64,000 nucleotides of DNA from Mikania micrantha (GCA_009363875.1 CM018693.1:107834362-107898361); one strand, 5' to 3'. Numbered from the stretch's first letter, positions 34,744-47,050 are shown. The notes: a model not told the origin generated them from the letters alone. Translations and numbers: made by a program.

Positions 34744-36026
34744 TTTTACATGCGAATAAACATTTTGTTAATCGATCTTGTGTTTTATTTGTCAAAAACG
34801 TTTTGTTTGACAAAAGATCGAGCCTTTGATTGTTTGATTGTGACTATGATGATTCGAGCCCTAGGTTTTGACCCATTTGAATGGTTGTAATGTTTGGTTT
34901 TTTTAAATTTCTTGATTGGATGTATTTTACGGATATTTGGACCCGATTTAATAGATTAGATTTCTATTTTTTGTAAATAGATAGAATTTATTTATGTAAC
35001 CGATCAAGTGGATTTGAAGACCAAAACGAAGACATTCAAGGAGCACGAAGATAGAGATCTTGGATCAAGTCGGAGATTACAATCAAGGCGTTGATTTGTA
35101 AACCCTAGACCTAATTCGGTTTACGTTTGATGGCTCGAACGAAACCGAATAAATTAGATTATGGCATAGTCATAGTTATATATTTTGTTGCTTGTGGTTG
35201 TTAAAATATTTAGGAAATATGAAACTAACAAAAACAAAATATTTGTCACAATTTTAAAAACAATATTAAATATAAAAGGAGTTTTATAATTACTATAAAG
35301 GCATTTAAATAAAAGGTTGTTTTATTTAAATGATAAAACATATTATAAAATAAAAGTGTTTATTTTATAATAATATTTTAAACTTGTTAGTTTAAAATTG
35401 GATCGCGTAAACTACCGACTTAGATTAAAATAGGGTATATAAAATTAATCGAGTCGAGTGTTTGAAAGGAGTTTCAAGCAAACGCAAACCACACGTAAAA
35501 TTGGATTTTACTAAAAGAAATTGCACGACTTGATTCATGCCACAAGTCGTCCAATATGTTTTTGACCCGAATGGTAAATAAACATAAAAGAAATCCCAAT
35601 TATTAAAAAAGGATATTCTGCACCATCCTTTAACCAATTTATCCGAACCCTCGGTGTTAGAGATTTACCCTGCATCCGAGCCTACGGTTTTGGTAAAATG
35701 AAAAATCGCGATTCCTAAGTTACTTAGGCCGGTTTTTCTGTTACGAATTAAGGAGGAATATCACTTAAAGAGTTAAGTAGGTGCAGTTGGGGTTAAACGT
35801 ACAAATGGTCGACTATACCCGTCAACCAACCTCAAAACCGAGAGTTGTGTGGAGACACAATTGGTAATCGTTATCTACCTGCCTAGTCATAACAATGGAG
35901 AGTGCTAAAGCCATTCATTGATTATAACGAAGCAGGATCTCATTCCTAATAAAATATTGTGTATGGCTCATAATATTATTAGGACAAGCATGAAAATACT
36001 AAATTCGATAATGTTGAAATTTGTAG
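34744..36026 (+). other. copia 5' leader
   Basis: A 1.3-kb non-coding stretch between primer-binding site and gag, AT-rich with repeated TTATAATA/TTTAAAT words. No ORF that fits a family. Confidence 0.6.
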
Positions 36027-36890
36027 ATGTTTGCTGATGCAAACTCCACTAATTCCTCGTTTACTCTTAAGTCTATCCTTGAGAAGGATAAGCTCAACAA
36101 ATCCAACTTCATGGATTAGTATCGTAACCTGAGAATTGTTCTCAGGGCTGACAACAAGTTGTATCTCCTTGAGACACCAATCCCAGAAGATTCTGTGAAT
36201 GCTACGGGTGCAGCCCATAAAGCCTATGAAAAACATGTAGATGATTCTGTCAAGGTTTCTTGCTTGATGCTTGCTTCCATGATTCCAGAACTCCAAAAGA
36301 GTCTGGAACACATGAAGGCATATGAAATGATTCAGCATCTGTTGTAAATGTTTCAACAACACAGTCAAATATGAACGCTTTGAAGTGATGATGACTCTTA
36401 GGTTGTCACATTCAAGAAGGTTCTTCGGTTAGTACTCATGTACTAAAGATGAAGGGTTTCATTGATCATCTAGCACGTCTTGAGTGTCCACTGACAAATG
36501 AATTAGCTGGGGATATAATCCTCAATTCATTGCCAAAGTCATATGACTAGTTCACTTTCAACTATAATATGAATGCTTGGAACAAGACCATCCCAGAGTT
36601 GCATATGATGCTTAAAACTGCTGAGATGAACATACCAGGCTCTAACAAAGCCAGTCCAGTGCTGATGATCAAAGGGGGTTGAATTGAGAAATCCAAAGGT
36701 AAGGGCAAGAAGAACGTGAAAGGTAAGGGCAAGGGCAAAGGCAAGGTTGTTGGCAAGACCAAACCTCTAAAGAATGCCAAATGCTTTCATTGTGATGAAA
36801 CTGGACATTGGAGGAGAAACTGCCCAAAATACCAAACTGAGATAAAGCAGAAGAAGGGTTCTACTGCGAAAATCTTCTCTTTTTCTAGCA
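36027..36890 (+). pseudogene. gag: copia gag (broken)
   Basis: It starts MFADANSTNSSFTLKSILEK and continues with KLNKSNFMD, then a stop where Trp is expected, and YRNLRIVLRADNKLYLLE. This is the gag start common to a large group of plant copia elements. Further gag pieces appear in other frames to about 36700 (HMKAYEMIQHL, HMMLKTAEMN). A Lys/Gly repeat follows and a CCHC zinc knuckle CFHCDETGHWRRNC at about 36780-36823. At least four stops and two shifts are present. Confidence 0.85.
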
Positions 36891-37308
36891 AATCTTGGGT
36901 GTTTGACACCGGATGTGGTTCTCACATATGTAATGATTTGCAGGGACTAAGGAAGGTTAGGAAGCTGAAAACAGGCGACCTGGAACTCCATGTGGGAAAT
37001 AGACAAAAGGTTGCAGTCAAGGCAGTAGGAGAATACGTTCTTTTACTACCTAATGGTTTAGAACTTGTTTTGAATAATTTTTGTTTTATTCCTAGTTTGA
37101 CTAGGAATATTGTTTCAGTTTCTGCTTTGTGTGAACATGGCTTTAAGTATGCTTTTAATGACAATGGTTATTTTTCTGCATATTTGAATGGTGTGTTTTA
37201 TTTTGATGCAAAGCCTCAAAATGGAATCTATGAGATAGATGTCCATACTAATAACGAAATATACAATATCTCCAATAAACGTATGAAATTGGATTTCAAT
37301 GATACGTA
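36891..37308 (+). pseudogene. pol: copia protease and start of GAG-pre-integrase, cut by the nested element
   Basis: WVFDTGCGSHICNDLQGL contains the aspartic protease DTG at 36905-36913. The frame runs on through LPNGLELVLNNFCFIP and RNIVSVSALCEHGF to NDTYL, where the nested element begins. Removing the element and one cttat copy rejoins it in frame with WHWRLGHINKNRMKK at 47855 onward, the normal next motif. Confidence 0.88.
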
Positions 37309-37701
37309 CTTATTATTTCGGGTAAAAATTAACAAGATTAACTTTTAGCAAAAACGAATTAGAAAAGTGGGGTAATGTGTTTTACAAGCAAATATATCAG
37401 GTATACTGAATTTATGACCAGAATATCTCCGAATATCCCTAGGGATATTTGAATATATCCAACAGAAAAATAACAATACACGCGAGATTTATACGAGGAA
37501 AAACCCTTATTCCCTTAGGATTGCCGGCATAAAAACCTCGGGAGGTGACAAATGTCACTCTGCCTAGTTTTATTAATAATCAAATAAACGATTACAAACA
37601 AAGAGCGCAAGTTGATCGATTCTAAGCTGCCAAATAAGCTTCAGTGAGTTTCATGTGTGTTTCTTGAGTATTCCGTGTCCTATATCGATCAATAGCCTCA
37701 G

Positions 37702-37709
37702 TATTTATA
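37702..37709 (-). promoter_or_regulatory. TATA box in Tat LTR
   Basis: TATAAATA on the - strand, about 325 bases inside the LTR from its 5' end. The same position in the other LTR (47524-47531) is unchanged. Confidence 0.6.
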
Positions 37710-37954
37710 CAAAGAAAATACAAGAGAACGTTTAGCAACGTTCATATGGTAGTTCCGATTATTCCGGCACTTTCCATTCGTGGAAGACAAATTCAAGCTG
37801 TTTGCACAAATCTCTCTTAGATTCCTTCATTCGAATTGAGTTAGTTGACGCGTGCTTCCGTGATATTAGGGCCACTCGTAGGACAAGCTGTCAATCCCTG
37901 AAATCTCTCAAATAAAGTTAAGCAACAGGAATATATGTTAGTGATAATATATAT

Positions 37955-38018
37955 CCTTAAAATATCCCTGATCCCGAAATATCCCGGATCCTGAAATATC
38001 CCGAGTGAGAATATTTTG
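37955..38018 (-). promoter_or_regulatory. GGGATATTT repeats at the start of the Tat LTR
   Basis: On the - strand GGGATATTT occurs three times at about 17-base spacing, followed by AAGGATATATA. It lies in U3 upstream of the TATA box. The same array is in the other LTR (about 47777-47840). Confidence 0.6.
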
Positions 38019-38292
38019 CGCCTAACAATTGCCCCCAATTTTACAGTTGGTTGTTTACAGCTGTAAAATTAAAAATTTAAAGTTTAAATTTTCAAAATTC
38101 AAAATTTGAATTGACAGTTTTCTGATTAAATGAACGGTTAGATGGGGATAGCGGTTACTGATCTTGTCAGAATATTGCGCATATAATGATCACGCGTCTT
38201 TCCTTTCTAATCACTTATCTTCTTCGCTCATCCCTTCCGGTAAGTTTTTTATTTCAAATCCTGTGTTTTTCTTAAATTTTAATTAAGTAAAA

Positions 38293-39760
38293 ATGTCGCA
38301 TTCTTCTTCTCCATCCAAGGCTAGCGACTTCTTTGATCAGAATATTCTTCCTTATACTGATCAAAACGCATGTACTTTTGACGATGACCACATTGAGGTC
38401 ATGCAACTCTCCCAAGCATTTCCTGAGGAAACCGTCTTTCACAGATATGATCCTGCCCTAAAAGCCGATCATAGTTCTACTAAACGGGTTTGTTTTCCTG
38501 AATATCCATTTTCATTGGGTTTATCATTCCCCTTTCCTACTCTGATTTCTGAGTTTTTTCGAATCACTCGTCTCTGTTATCCTCAACTTATGCCAATGGG
38601 TTGGTGGTTGCTTATTACTCTTCATATACTGAACCATAAGTATGGTCTCAAGATTGGTGTTCCTGAAATTTCCTCTGCTTATCAGCTTCATACCCATGGG
38701 TACTCCCGTTTTTTGCTTCAAAGGCGAACTGGTGCCCTTGTTTTGGTTTATGGGGTTACCATGAATGAAGATGAGTGGAGAGACAAGTTTTTCTTTGTTA
38801 GGAGCAGTTCTATCCCTGGGGGATTTCTCTTCCAGTTAGTTGGTTGTTGAAGGGTAGGATATTTTTATTTTTTATTATTATTATTTGAGTTTTTACTAAC
38901 CAATCTTTGTTATTGTCATGTTTCAGCACCAAAGTTTGAGTTACTTGTTGCTGAGAATCAGGATACCGAACAGAGGATACAATCTCTGTTAGTGATCAGA
39001 GAAAGAGAGCGAAAGTTTGCAGCATCCTCCAAAGAAGATATCCCTATTTCTTCTTCATCTCTCAATGCTTCTTCACAACAATCCCACGCTCAAATGACAT
39101 CAGGTATTTTTGAGGTTAATTTGATTATAATTGATTTTAGGTTTTAATGTTTCTTGATTTTCAGAATAAGCTTTTGATCTTGAAGACCTTACTGATATTT
39201 TGACCATCAAGAAAGAAAAGGTTAGTCCCGTTGCCCCCAAGGCGAGGATCATGCATACCCGTTCAACCAAAACTTCAAAGAAATGTAAAGGTGCTGATAT
39301 CGTCAATGTGGATGATAATTCCCGATCTCCCTGCTGTTGATCTTCTACAGAAGGTAAACTCTTTTATTATCTTAGTTCATTTATTCTGGCGTAATCGTAT
39401 CCTCTGAATATCCTTATTTTGTAGGCTATCCTTAAAATTTCTGGTGACAAGGAGGCCTATGAAAAGCAAATTGAAGATCTTGAAGATCAAAAGAAGATTG
39501 CTTTTGCCAAGGCTGGTCATTACGAAAAGAAGGCCCTGAAGTTTAAGAAGTTGGCTAAAGATAATGATGCTGCCCACAAGCTGAAGATAAAGGAGATCAT
39601 TGAGGGGACCAAAAAGTTTGCTGCCGCTGCCATCCTCAAAGCAAAGATTCAAATGGCAGAAAAGTCAAAACAGGAAGGTTCGGACTTGTGGGACAAGGAC
39701 CTTGTCGACTGGGTTAAGATTTTGGCTAAGCTGACTGGGGATATGGAAAAAAACTTCTGA
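38293..39760 (+). pseudogene. antisense extra ORF of the Tat element (putative gypsy-type transposase domain), four exons
   Basis: It lies on the strand opposite to gag-pol, between integrase and the 3' LTR. Exon 1 (38293-38853) starts MSHSSSPSKASDFFDQ and contains YPFSLGLSFPFPTLISEFF and QLMPMGWWLL, the pattern of the plant 'putative gypsy type transposon' family (Pfam Transposase_28). Likely exons 2-4 are 38927-39103, 39165-39353 and 39425-39760, each with AG acceptor and GT donor. The last one, KISGDKEAYEKQIEDLEDQK onward, is a long Lys/Glu-rich coiled coil. A frameshift in a G-run near 38820, a TAA just after the exon 3 acceptor and a shift near 39330 break it. The role in the element is unknown in the family. 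Confidence 0.75.
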
Positions 39761-41489
39761 TGTAGCAGCGAAGACAGCGAGAGTGGTGGAGACCAGTAAG
39801 GTGGCAGGAGGTGATGATATTGGAGCTGGTGGAGGCGTGGGCAATGCGGTGATGGGCGATGAAGACAGAGTTGATAAGGTCTGAGCCCATTGTGTTTGTG
39901 GTTCTTTTTATGGTGTCATGTAGTTTTAAACAATATTCTGATGTTAAGTCCCTAGATGGGCAGACAATTTACGGAATTTTAGGTGGAGGGACCATGTGTT
40001 TTCATGGCGAAGCCTAAAATATCCTTGTTTTCTTGTTTTGACATTTTCAGTATGTTGGGTGGAGGGACCATGTGTTTACATGGCGAAGCCCAATATACTG
40101 AACTTAGTACAGTTAATCTTTTGACTTAGTAATTTTATCAAAACATTTCGGATTATGTTGTTTGTTTACGGTTGGAATATTCCAAAGATATTTTCAACGT
40201 ATGTTAGATTTTCCGACTTAATATGTAATTGTATTGTTCGTACTCTAACCAGAATTATATGGTTTTATTATGTTAAAAATTTGTGTTTTGTAAATATTCT
40301 TGTTATTTACCTTAAGGTTTTTCAGAATATTATTGTTAATCGATATTTTATAACCGACAAATAACTAGGAAAAATCTCGGCTATCTAATCGGGATAGTGA
40401 TTATAAGGATATCACTTTATAGTTTTAATTATTTGGTTGAATTTTCTAAAATATTTATACAAGGCTTTATTTCAGGATCAGATATTTCTAAGTAAAAGCT
40501 AATTGTATAATTAGAAATAAAGGTTATTGTAAAGTTAAGAAATAAATACCAACTCCTCGAAAGAGTAGACTTATTTTCGAAGCTTTTCTTATCCCTGGCA
40601 GGATAATGTATAAAATTCATACCTCAGTATCCTTAGGCGTATTATGATTATAGTTGTGTGATATCCTAAAATAGTCTTGAGACTTGAGTCCTCTCTTCCA
40701 TATCTTTAGGCGTGTCCCAAGTAGAAGTTATATCCCTAGGCACCCTTGAGAGTTTGTTCCTGCACATGTTCAAAAACAAAAAGGATTGGGATAATCCCAA
40801 TATACTGGCGACTAAGGCCGGTTAGACTGGCGACAAGGCCGAAAATACCGGCGACAAGGCCGAAAATACTGGCGACAAGGCCGATTATACTGGCGACTAT
40901 GGTCGGAATACTGGCGACAAGGCCGATTATACTGGCGACTAAGGCCAGGATACTGGCGACTAGGCCGGAATTCGGTGGATCCCTGGTTATAGTCTTTGAA
41001 AATGAAATTGTCAGCCACTCATGCGTGTACTGGTCCCAAAATCTCCAACTATACCGGGATATTACGGGGGATCCATGGTTATAACCCTTGATGATGAAAT
41101 TGTCAGCCACTCATGCGTGTAATGGTCCCATTATCTTGGATTATAGCAGGATATTCGTGCGCTAGTGGCGAGGGTATGAACCCTAAGTCTTCATGAGCGA
41201 CAAAGGTCTCTTGAGTTTTGATTTCAGGTCAAAACTTTGCAACTAGACATAAAGTCAATGCGGGGTCTTCAACAAGTTTTGATTTTAGGTCAAAACTTGG
41301 GCTGAGACATTTAGCCTCGTATCTTCTCCAGCTATTCCTGCAAAAACATAAAATATTTTTGCAAAGGTAGGCATTAGGGATCCTTAAGCCTCTCCAATGC
41401 TTGAGTTAGTATCAGGATATAAATGTAGGGATATTTAAAGAATATGAGCATATTTATAAGATAATCATGCGGATAAAGATAAATGTCAA
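39761..41489 (-). other. 3' untranslated region of the Tat element with repeats
   Basis: Non-coding. It holds a duplicated 'ggtggagggaccatgtgtt' block (39981 and 40055), the 21-bp minisatellite (separate entry), a 92-base-spaced duplication around 'gaaattgtcagccactcatg' (41003 and 41095), and two hairpins at 41214-41236 and 41273-41299. Confidence 0.75.
40807..40972. repeat. 21-bp minisatellite, 8 units
   Basis: The unit is GGCGACAAGGCCGAAAATACT with variants (GGCGACTAAGGCCAGGATACT and others). Because 21 is a multiple of three, all frames stay open and give 7-residue peptide repeats on both strands. I take these as by-products. Confidence 0.93.
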
Positions 41490-42440
41490 ATAAAATAGAT
41501 TTTAAGATGAATGGCATTCCATGCCCTTGGGAGAGGTTCACCGTCCATAGTAATTAATCTATATGCCCCCTTTCCAGCTTCGGAATCAATTTTGTAAGGT
41601 CCTTCCCATTTTGGGGCAAGCTTACCATCTGCTGGGTTAGTAGTATTCTGGAATGCTTTTCTTCAAACTAAATCTCCTACTTGGAATCTTATGATCCTTA
41701 TATTTTTATTGTAAGATTTAGCTATCTTTCGCTAATATGCAGCCATTCTAATCTTCGCAATATCCCTGGATTCGTCAATGGTGTCTATATCCTGAGATAA
41801 TACTTCGTTATTAGCTTCTATAGTCTGTAAACTTGTTCTTGCAGTAGGGATAATTATCTTAGTTGGGAGTACAACTTCTGAGCCAAATACTAATGAGAAT
41901 GGGGTTTGACCAGTCGCATTTTTTGTTGTTGTTCTATCTGCCTATAGGACAAATGGAAGTTCTTCAGCCCATTTTCCTTTCTTAGATCCCAACTTCTTTT
42001 TGAGATTGTTTATGATTATCTTATTGCTTGATTCTGCTTGACCATTAGCTTGAGGATGTACTGGTGTGGAAGTAATCATTTTTATCCCCCATGCTTCGCA
42101 AAAGTTAGTAGTTCTTTTGCCAATGAATTGGGATCCATTATCGCAGGTAATCTCCGCAGGTATCCCGAATCTGGTCAGGATATTTCTTTTTATGAAGGAT
42201 ATTACTTCCTTTTCTCTAACCTGTACAAAGGCTTCAGCTTCAATCAATTTTGAAAAGTAATTAGTCATAGCAAGCATGAATACTTTTCCTCTTGGTGCTT
42301 TTGGTAGTTTTCCTACTATATCCATTCCCCATTTCATAAATGGCCATGATGAGACTATTGGATATAAAGGTTCAGCGGGTTGGTGAAGGATATTGCTGTG
42401 TCTTTAACAAGCATCACATCTTTGGGAATAGGACATTGCG
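41490..42440 (-). pseudogene. pol: Tat integrase
   Basis: On the - strand the core shows GMDIVGKLPK (first Asp), TCDNGSQFIG (second Asp) and HPQANGQAESSNK (Glu) between about 42340 and 42000. A stop after PFVL (41942) is followed in frame by GQTPFSLVFGSEV. The C-terminal part ends near 41500 with RAWNAIHLKIY. At least two nonsense codons are present. Integrase inserts the DNA copy into the genome. Confidence 0.88.
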
Positions 42441-42931
42441 TCTTTCCTCATAGTAGGCCAGAAATATCCTGTTCTAAGGATTTTTGAAAGTAATGCTCTG
42501 CCCCAGTGTGATTTCCATAATCTCCTTCGTGGATATCCTTCATTACTTCTAAGGTCTCTGGTTTTTCCAGACATTTTAAGTATGGGCCTGCTACCGATTT
42601 CCTATACAGGATATCCCTAATGATTATGTATCTGGATATCCTAGTTTTAAAAGCTCTATGGTTTGTTTCTCCATGAGGTATGTTTCCTGTTCGGAGATAT
42701 TCTTTAATAGGAATAGTCCAGGATGTGTCATGTGCATCAATAGTTTTTGGTTTAATGATTTGATTAGAACTTTCTATATCTATGGCTGGATTCAGGATGT
42801 GTAGGATAGGGATATTGATATCATCACAAAGTTTCAGAGATGACGCGAGGTTTGGTAATGCATCTGCTTCATCATTCTCTTCTCTAGGAACCTGTGTGAT
42901 ATCAAAGGTATTGAAATATCCTACTATCTCT
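42441..42931 (-). pseudogene. pol: Tat pol, linker between archaeal-type RNase H and integrase (zinc-binding part)
   Basis: The region reads as a decayed continuation of pol. On the - strand it contains 'TMRKDAMSYS...CDAC'-like remnants of the HHCC region near 42400-42450, in broken frames. Low coding quality. Confidence 0.5.
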
Positions 42932-43291
42932 TTAACTATCTCTAAAGTATTTTGCTAATTTATCACCTTTATCCATATAGGAACCATTAAATTGGTTTGC
43001 TATTAGTAAGGAATCAACAAATACATAGAGATTTCTTATGTTCATATCCCTAGCTAATTGGAGTCCCGCTATCAAAGTTTCATATTCAGCTTCATTATTA
43101 GTTGCTTGGAACTCACAACTAATCGATTGGGGTATTATGTCCCCCTGTGGCGATTTTAGTATTATTTCTAAACCTGTCCCTCTTACATTTGAGGCTCCAT
43201 CAGTGTGTAGAGTCCATTCACCAGTATCCTCATCCAGGAGTTTAACTTCTGAATCTGCTTCTGACTGAATATCACTACTAAAATCTGCCAC
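42932..43291 (-). pseudogene. pol: archaeal-type RNase H of the Tat element
   Basis: WTLHTDGASNVRGTGLEIIL holds the first Asp, TNNEAEYETLIAGLQLA the Glu, and LYVFVDSLLIANQ the second Asp of an RNase H1 fold. This second RNase H between the retroviral-type one and integrase is typical for the Tat group. The frame is open over 119 codons here. Confidence 0.88.
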
Positions 43292-43330
43292 AAAGTCTGC
43301 TAGTGCTTGAGACTTTATTGTTGTCCTTGG

Positions 43331-44445
43331 TTAATAGATTAAATCGTAAGTGCTAAGTTTTACTGACCACTTGGCCATTCTTCCTGATAACTCAGGTTTT
43401 CTTAACACCGACTTAATTGGGTAATTTGTTTTGATGTGTATTCTACGTGTCTCAAAATAGTGCCTAAGTTTTGTTGATGCCATAATCAAAGCTAAAATTA
43501 GTTTTTCTAGGTGGGAATATCTAGTTTCAGCATCTAATAGGCTTTTACTTACATAGTATATCGGGTGTTGTGATCCTTGGTAATCTTTAACTAATACAAC
43601 ACTTACAGTAGTTCGGGATACTGCTAAGTACAGTGATAGTGGTTCACCATCTTCTAGTTTCATTAGCAATGGTGCTGAGGATAAGTACTCTTTCAAATCC
43701 TGTAGTGCTTTCTCATGCTCTTCATCCCATTGAAACTTCTTATTCTTTTTAAGGATATCATAGAATCCTTTGAATTTTTCAGAAGATCTTGAGATGAACC
43801 TATTAAGAGCGGCTATTCTTCCTTTTAACCTTTGTACTTCTTTTACGTTTGTTGGGGATTTAAGGTTCAGGATAGCTTGGATTTGTTCTGGGCTGGCCTC
43901 TATTCCTCTTTTAGTGACCATATATCCCAAGAATTTTCCTGACCATACTCCAAAATGACACTTAGAAGGGTTAAGTTTCATATTGTAACGATCCAGGACA
44001 TCAAATGATTCTTGGAGATCCCGAAGATGATTTTTGGCAATCTTAGATTTGACTACCATATCATCAATGTATACTCCATGGTGTCCCCCAACTTATCCTT
44101 AAACATCATATTGACAAGCCTTTGATAAGTAGCTCCCGCGTTCTTCAAGCCAAACGGCATTGTTGTATAGCAATATATCCCCGTTGGCGTCATGAAAGCA
44201 GTATCTTCTTGGTCCGAAGGCTCCATTTGAATTTGCTGGAATCCCGCCGATGCATCCATGAAGGTTAACATTTCATGGCCTGCTGTAGCATCTACCATTG
44301 AGTCTATGTGTGGTAATGGAAAGGGGTCGTTAGGACAAGCTTTGTATAGATCTGTGTAATCTACACAAACTCTCCACTTGTCATTCTTCTTTTGAACCAC
44401 AACTACATTAACCAGCCACCTTGGAAATTTTACTTCTCTAATCAT
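43331..44445 (-). pseudogene. pol: Tat reverse transcriptase and first RNase H
   Basis: From 44445 downward on the - strand: KWRVCVDYTDLYKACPNDPF, FPLPHIDSMVDA, MPFGLKNAGATYQRL. The catalytic YIDD aspartates are at 44065-44060, where a frameshift also falls. GRMAKWSVKL ends the RNase H at about 43350. The first RNase H (YLAVSRTTVSVVL) has Val/Ala in place of the usual first Asp, the decayed state known from Tat-type elements. Confidence 0.9.
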
Positions 44446-44890
44446 TTAGGCTTTAAGAAGTTTTTCTACTTCCTCTTGTATGATTGCATTTCTTTCAGGA
44501 GCAAATTTTCTTCTCTTTTGGTGGATGGGTTTGTAGCTTCTATCTATTCCTAGCTTATGTGTGATTACATCTGAGGATTTCCCCGTCATATCCTCATGAT
44601 TCCAAGCAAAGGTAGAAATTCTTGATTTCAGGAAAGAAACCAATTTCTCCTCAATATCCTTGCAGATATCAGTTCCTATGAGAACTTTGGTTTCGGGATC
44701 CTCAGGATTAAGCATTATTTCTTTTACTTCTTTTTCCCGGGACTCCTGATTATCCCCAAGGTTGCTCTTTGATTGCTATGTTGAGGTTTATTTCGTCGTC
44801 TCCTTCATCGAGGATGAATAACATTCCTTAGCTTCCTGCTGGTCGCTGTCAATCTTCACAACTCCCCATGGTGTAGGTAATTTGACGCAT
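44446..44890 (-). pseudogene. pol: Tat pol, protease-reverse transcriptase linker
   Basis: It contains LIGTDICKDIEEKLVSFLKS and HKLGIDRSYKPIHQKRRKF, the standard lead into Tat reverse transcriptase. It ends in EKLLKA and a stop immediately before MIREVKFP. The 44716-44890 part is out of frame. Confidence 0.8.
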
Positions 44891-45735
44891 TAATGATATG
44901 TCGAGGGAACTTCCTTCATATCGTGTATCCATGGTATACCTAATATGATATTATAGCAAGATAATGAATCTATAATACAAAAGCATTGCATAGAATTTAC
45001 CCCCTCGATATATACTGGTAATTTAATTTCTCCAATGGTAGCTTTGGCTTCTCCACTGAATCCAGCCAAAACCAAAGACTTGGTAGTTATTTCGGATTCA
45101 GGGATATTCATCCTCTTGAGTGTCTCCAATTGGATAATGTTTACTGAACTTCCTCCATCAATGAGTATCCTGCGCACATAACGGTTAGCAACATATAAAG
45201 TAATTACTAACCCATCGTGATGAGGATCTATGATGTTTTCTCGATCTTGCTCTTCGAAGGATATCACAGTATCCGTAGTTACCGTTGAAGTTTTTGTGGG
45301 TCTTTCTCCATTCTCCATTTTGGCTTCTTTAGCGTGTCTTCTGGCTGCAGAATAGGAAGTACCACATATGTCAGACCCACCAGAAATAAAGTTTATTACC
45401 TTGGCATCCTTTGGCGGGGATGCAGCTCTTTTTGGAAATCCATTAGGATCCTGTCTCCTTTCTTTCTTTTTACCAAGCAGTTCCTTGAGATGACCATTGC
45501 TAAGTAAGTAGCTTATTTCTTTTCTCAAGGCAATGCAATCTTCGGTTATATGTCCAAAATCTTCATGAAATGCGCACCATTTGGATTTATCTTTCGTAGC
45601 AAACTTCTTATCCTTAGGAGGCCATCTAGCCTTTACACCCAAATCCTGCATGGCACACATTAGTTCAGGGATATCTATAGAAAAATAGTAATCAAATATC
45701 CTGGGATAATCTTCATCATCTTCATCGTCATCCAC
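44890..45735 (-). pseudogene. pol: Tat nucleocapsid-like region and protease
   Basis: It begins with an acidic run (DDDEDDEDYPR). A CAFHEDFGHITEDC knuckle-like motif follows, typical of this lineage. The protease region has YVRRILIDGGSSVNIIQLET with the active Asp followed by Gly-Gly rather than Thr/Ser-Gly, and ends with IIDSLSCYNIILGIPWIH. The frame is open for 281 codons. Confidence 0.88.
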
Positions 45736-45886
45736 ATAATTGATCTTATGGTTGTCAGATTTGTAATATGGTTTGGGTTTGAATGATTTGTTGGTAGGTG
45801 AATCGAACTTCCTTTTGCCTTGGTCATTGGGAGGAGTTGTAGTAATCCCTTCTGGATCTCTTTATCATCCTCCAACCTTATGAACC

Positions 45887-47050
45887 TCAATGCTCGATTC
45901 CGGACTTCGTCCATGTTCCTGCAAGGATTCTAACCAAATCATCATAAAAAGGTGAGTTTTTCTGTAACCCCATTTTGAAAGCTTGAACAGCGGTAGTGAT
46001 ATCAAGATTAGGGATATCCAAGGATTCTCTGCCAAACTTGTTCACATAACTCGTTAGAGTTTCATCCGATCCCTGTGTTATCCTGTAGAGATCACTAGTT
46101 AATCTTTCAAATGTCCTGCTACATGAAAATTGATTATTAAATAAGTTAATAAAATGAGCAAAAGAAGTAATCGAGTAAGGAGGAACATTAAGTAGCCATT
46201 TCAAGGCTGCTCCTGTCAAAGTTGAGCCGAATCCTTTGCATAAGCAAGCCTCTTTCAGATGTGGGGGAATAGGATTTGTCTCCATTCTTTCCCTATATTG
46301 GGCTACATGCTCTTCGGGATCCGTGGTCCCATCATACAACTTCATGGTGAGAGTTTGGAATCTCTTTGGGATTTCGGCATCGCATATTGGTGGAGCGAAT
46401 CTGGATATCCTGTGGGTGATTGCTGGTACTTCCGGGATAGGCTTGACTACTCCTGGTACGCTTGAGATCATATCCCGAAGTTTCTGGATTTCCTTGGCCA
46501 CTTGAGGAGATATTCATGTTTCCTGTGATGAACCAAAGTTAGTAGTATCTAATGGAGAATAATTGTAAGTGTTACCGGTGAAAGGTGTTGGGAGTGATGT
46601 TCTAGGGATAAGGATATTATCCCGAGATATCCCCAAATCTTGGGATCCTGAAGAAGTTCCGATATTTTTCTGCGTAGGGATAGAGTCTCCAGAATGGTTT
46701 CCGCTCATCCCCGACGTTACAAAATCAAGGATCCTTGGAACTATTGGAGTGGTGGCTTCCGCTTGTTTTTTCTTCTCAGCCTTCAAGTTTTCCATTTCCC
46801 TGAGAAGTCTTTGATTCATTCGTTGTTGATCCATCATTTGTTGTTCTACCTGTTGAAACATACTCAAAATATTGTTATTAGAGATAAGTACGGGAGTAGA
46901 AGTGGTCATCTTTGTTGATGAAGTACTATCAGCAACAAATGTGGTCTTTTTCCCAGAATTGTCAGGTTTCTTCGTGAAAACAGGAATCTGCAAAGGTACA
47001 TTAGTAGTAGCAGAAATAGTAGAAGAAGTGGATATCGGTTGTGAAGCCAT
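45887..47050 (-). pseudogene. gag: Tat gag
   Basis: The ATG is at 47050 (MASQPISTSSTISATTN). An N-terminal Ser/Thr-rich part is followed by a short coiled coil (QQVEQQMMDQQRMNQRLLRE), then the retrotransposon gag domain with TTDPEEHVAQYRERMETN and GSTLTGAALKWLLNVPPYSI. A TGA at 46514-46516 interrupts the frame, which otherwise continues in phase to 45887. The tail to about 45735 is in another frame. Confidence 0.88.

Larger units (their letters stand above)
37314..38027 (-). repeat. Tat 3' LTR (714 bp)
   Basis: It matches 47136-47849 without length change. On the - strand a purine-rich AAAATTGGGGGCAAT precedes it (polypurine tract, 38042-38028). The terminal TG has become TA at its left edge. 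Confidence 0.95.

Noticed and set aside
40736..41110. Overlapping ORFs on both strands with 7-residue repeats (ILATRPI and IGLVASI)
   Set aside because: The 21-bp repeat length keeps all frames open. There is no start context or family match, and they lie in the Tat 3' UTR.
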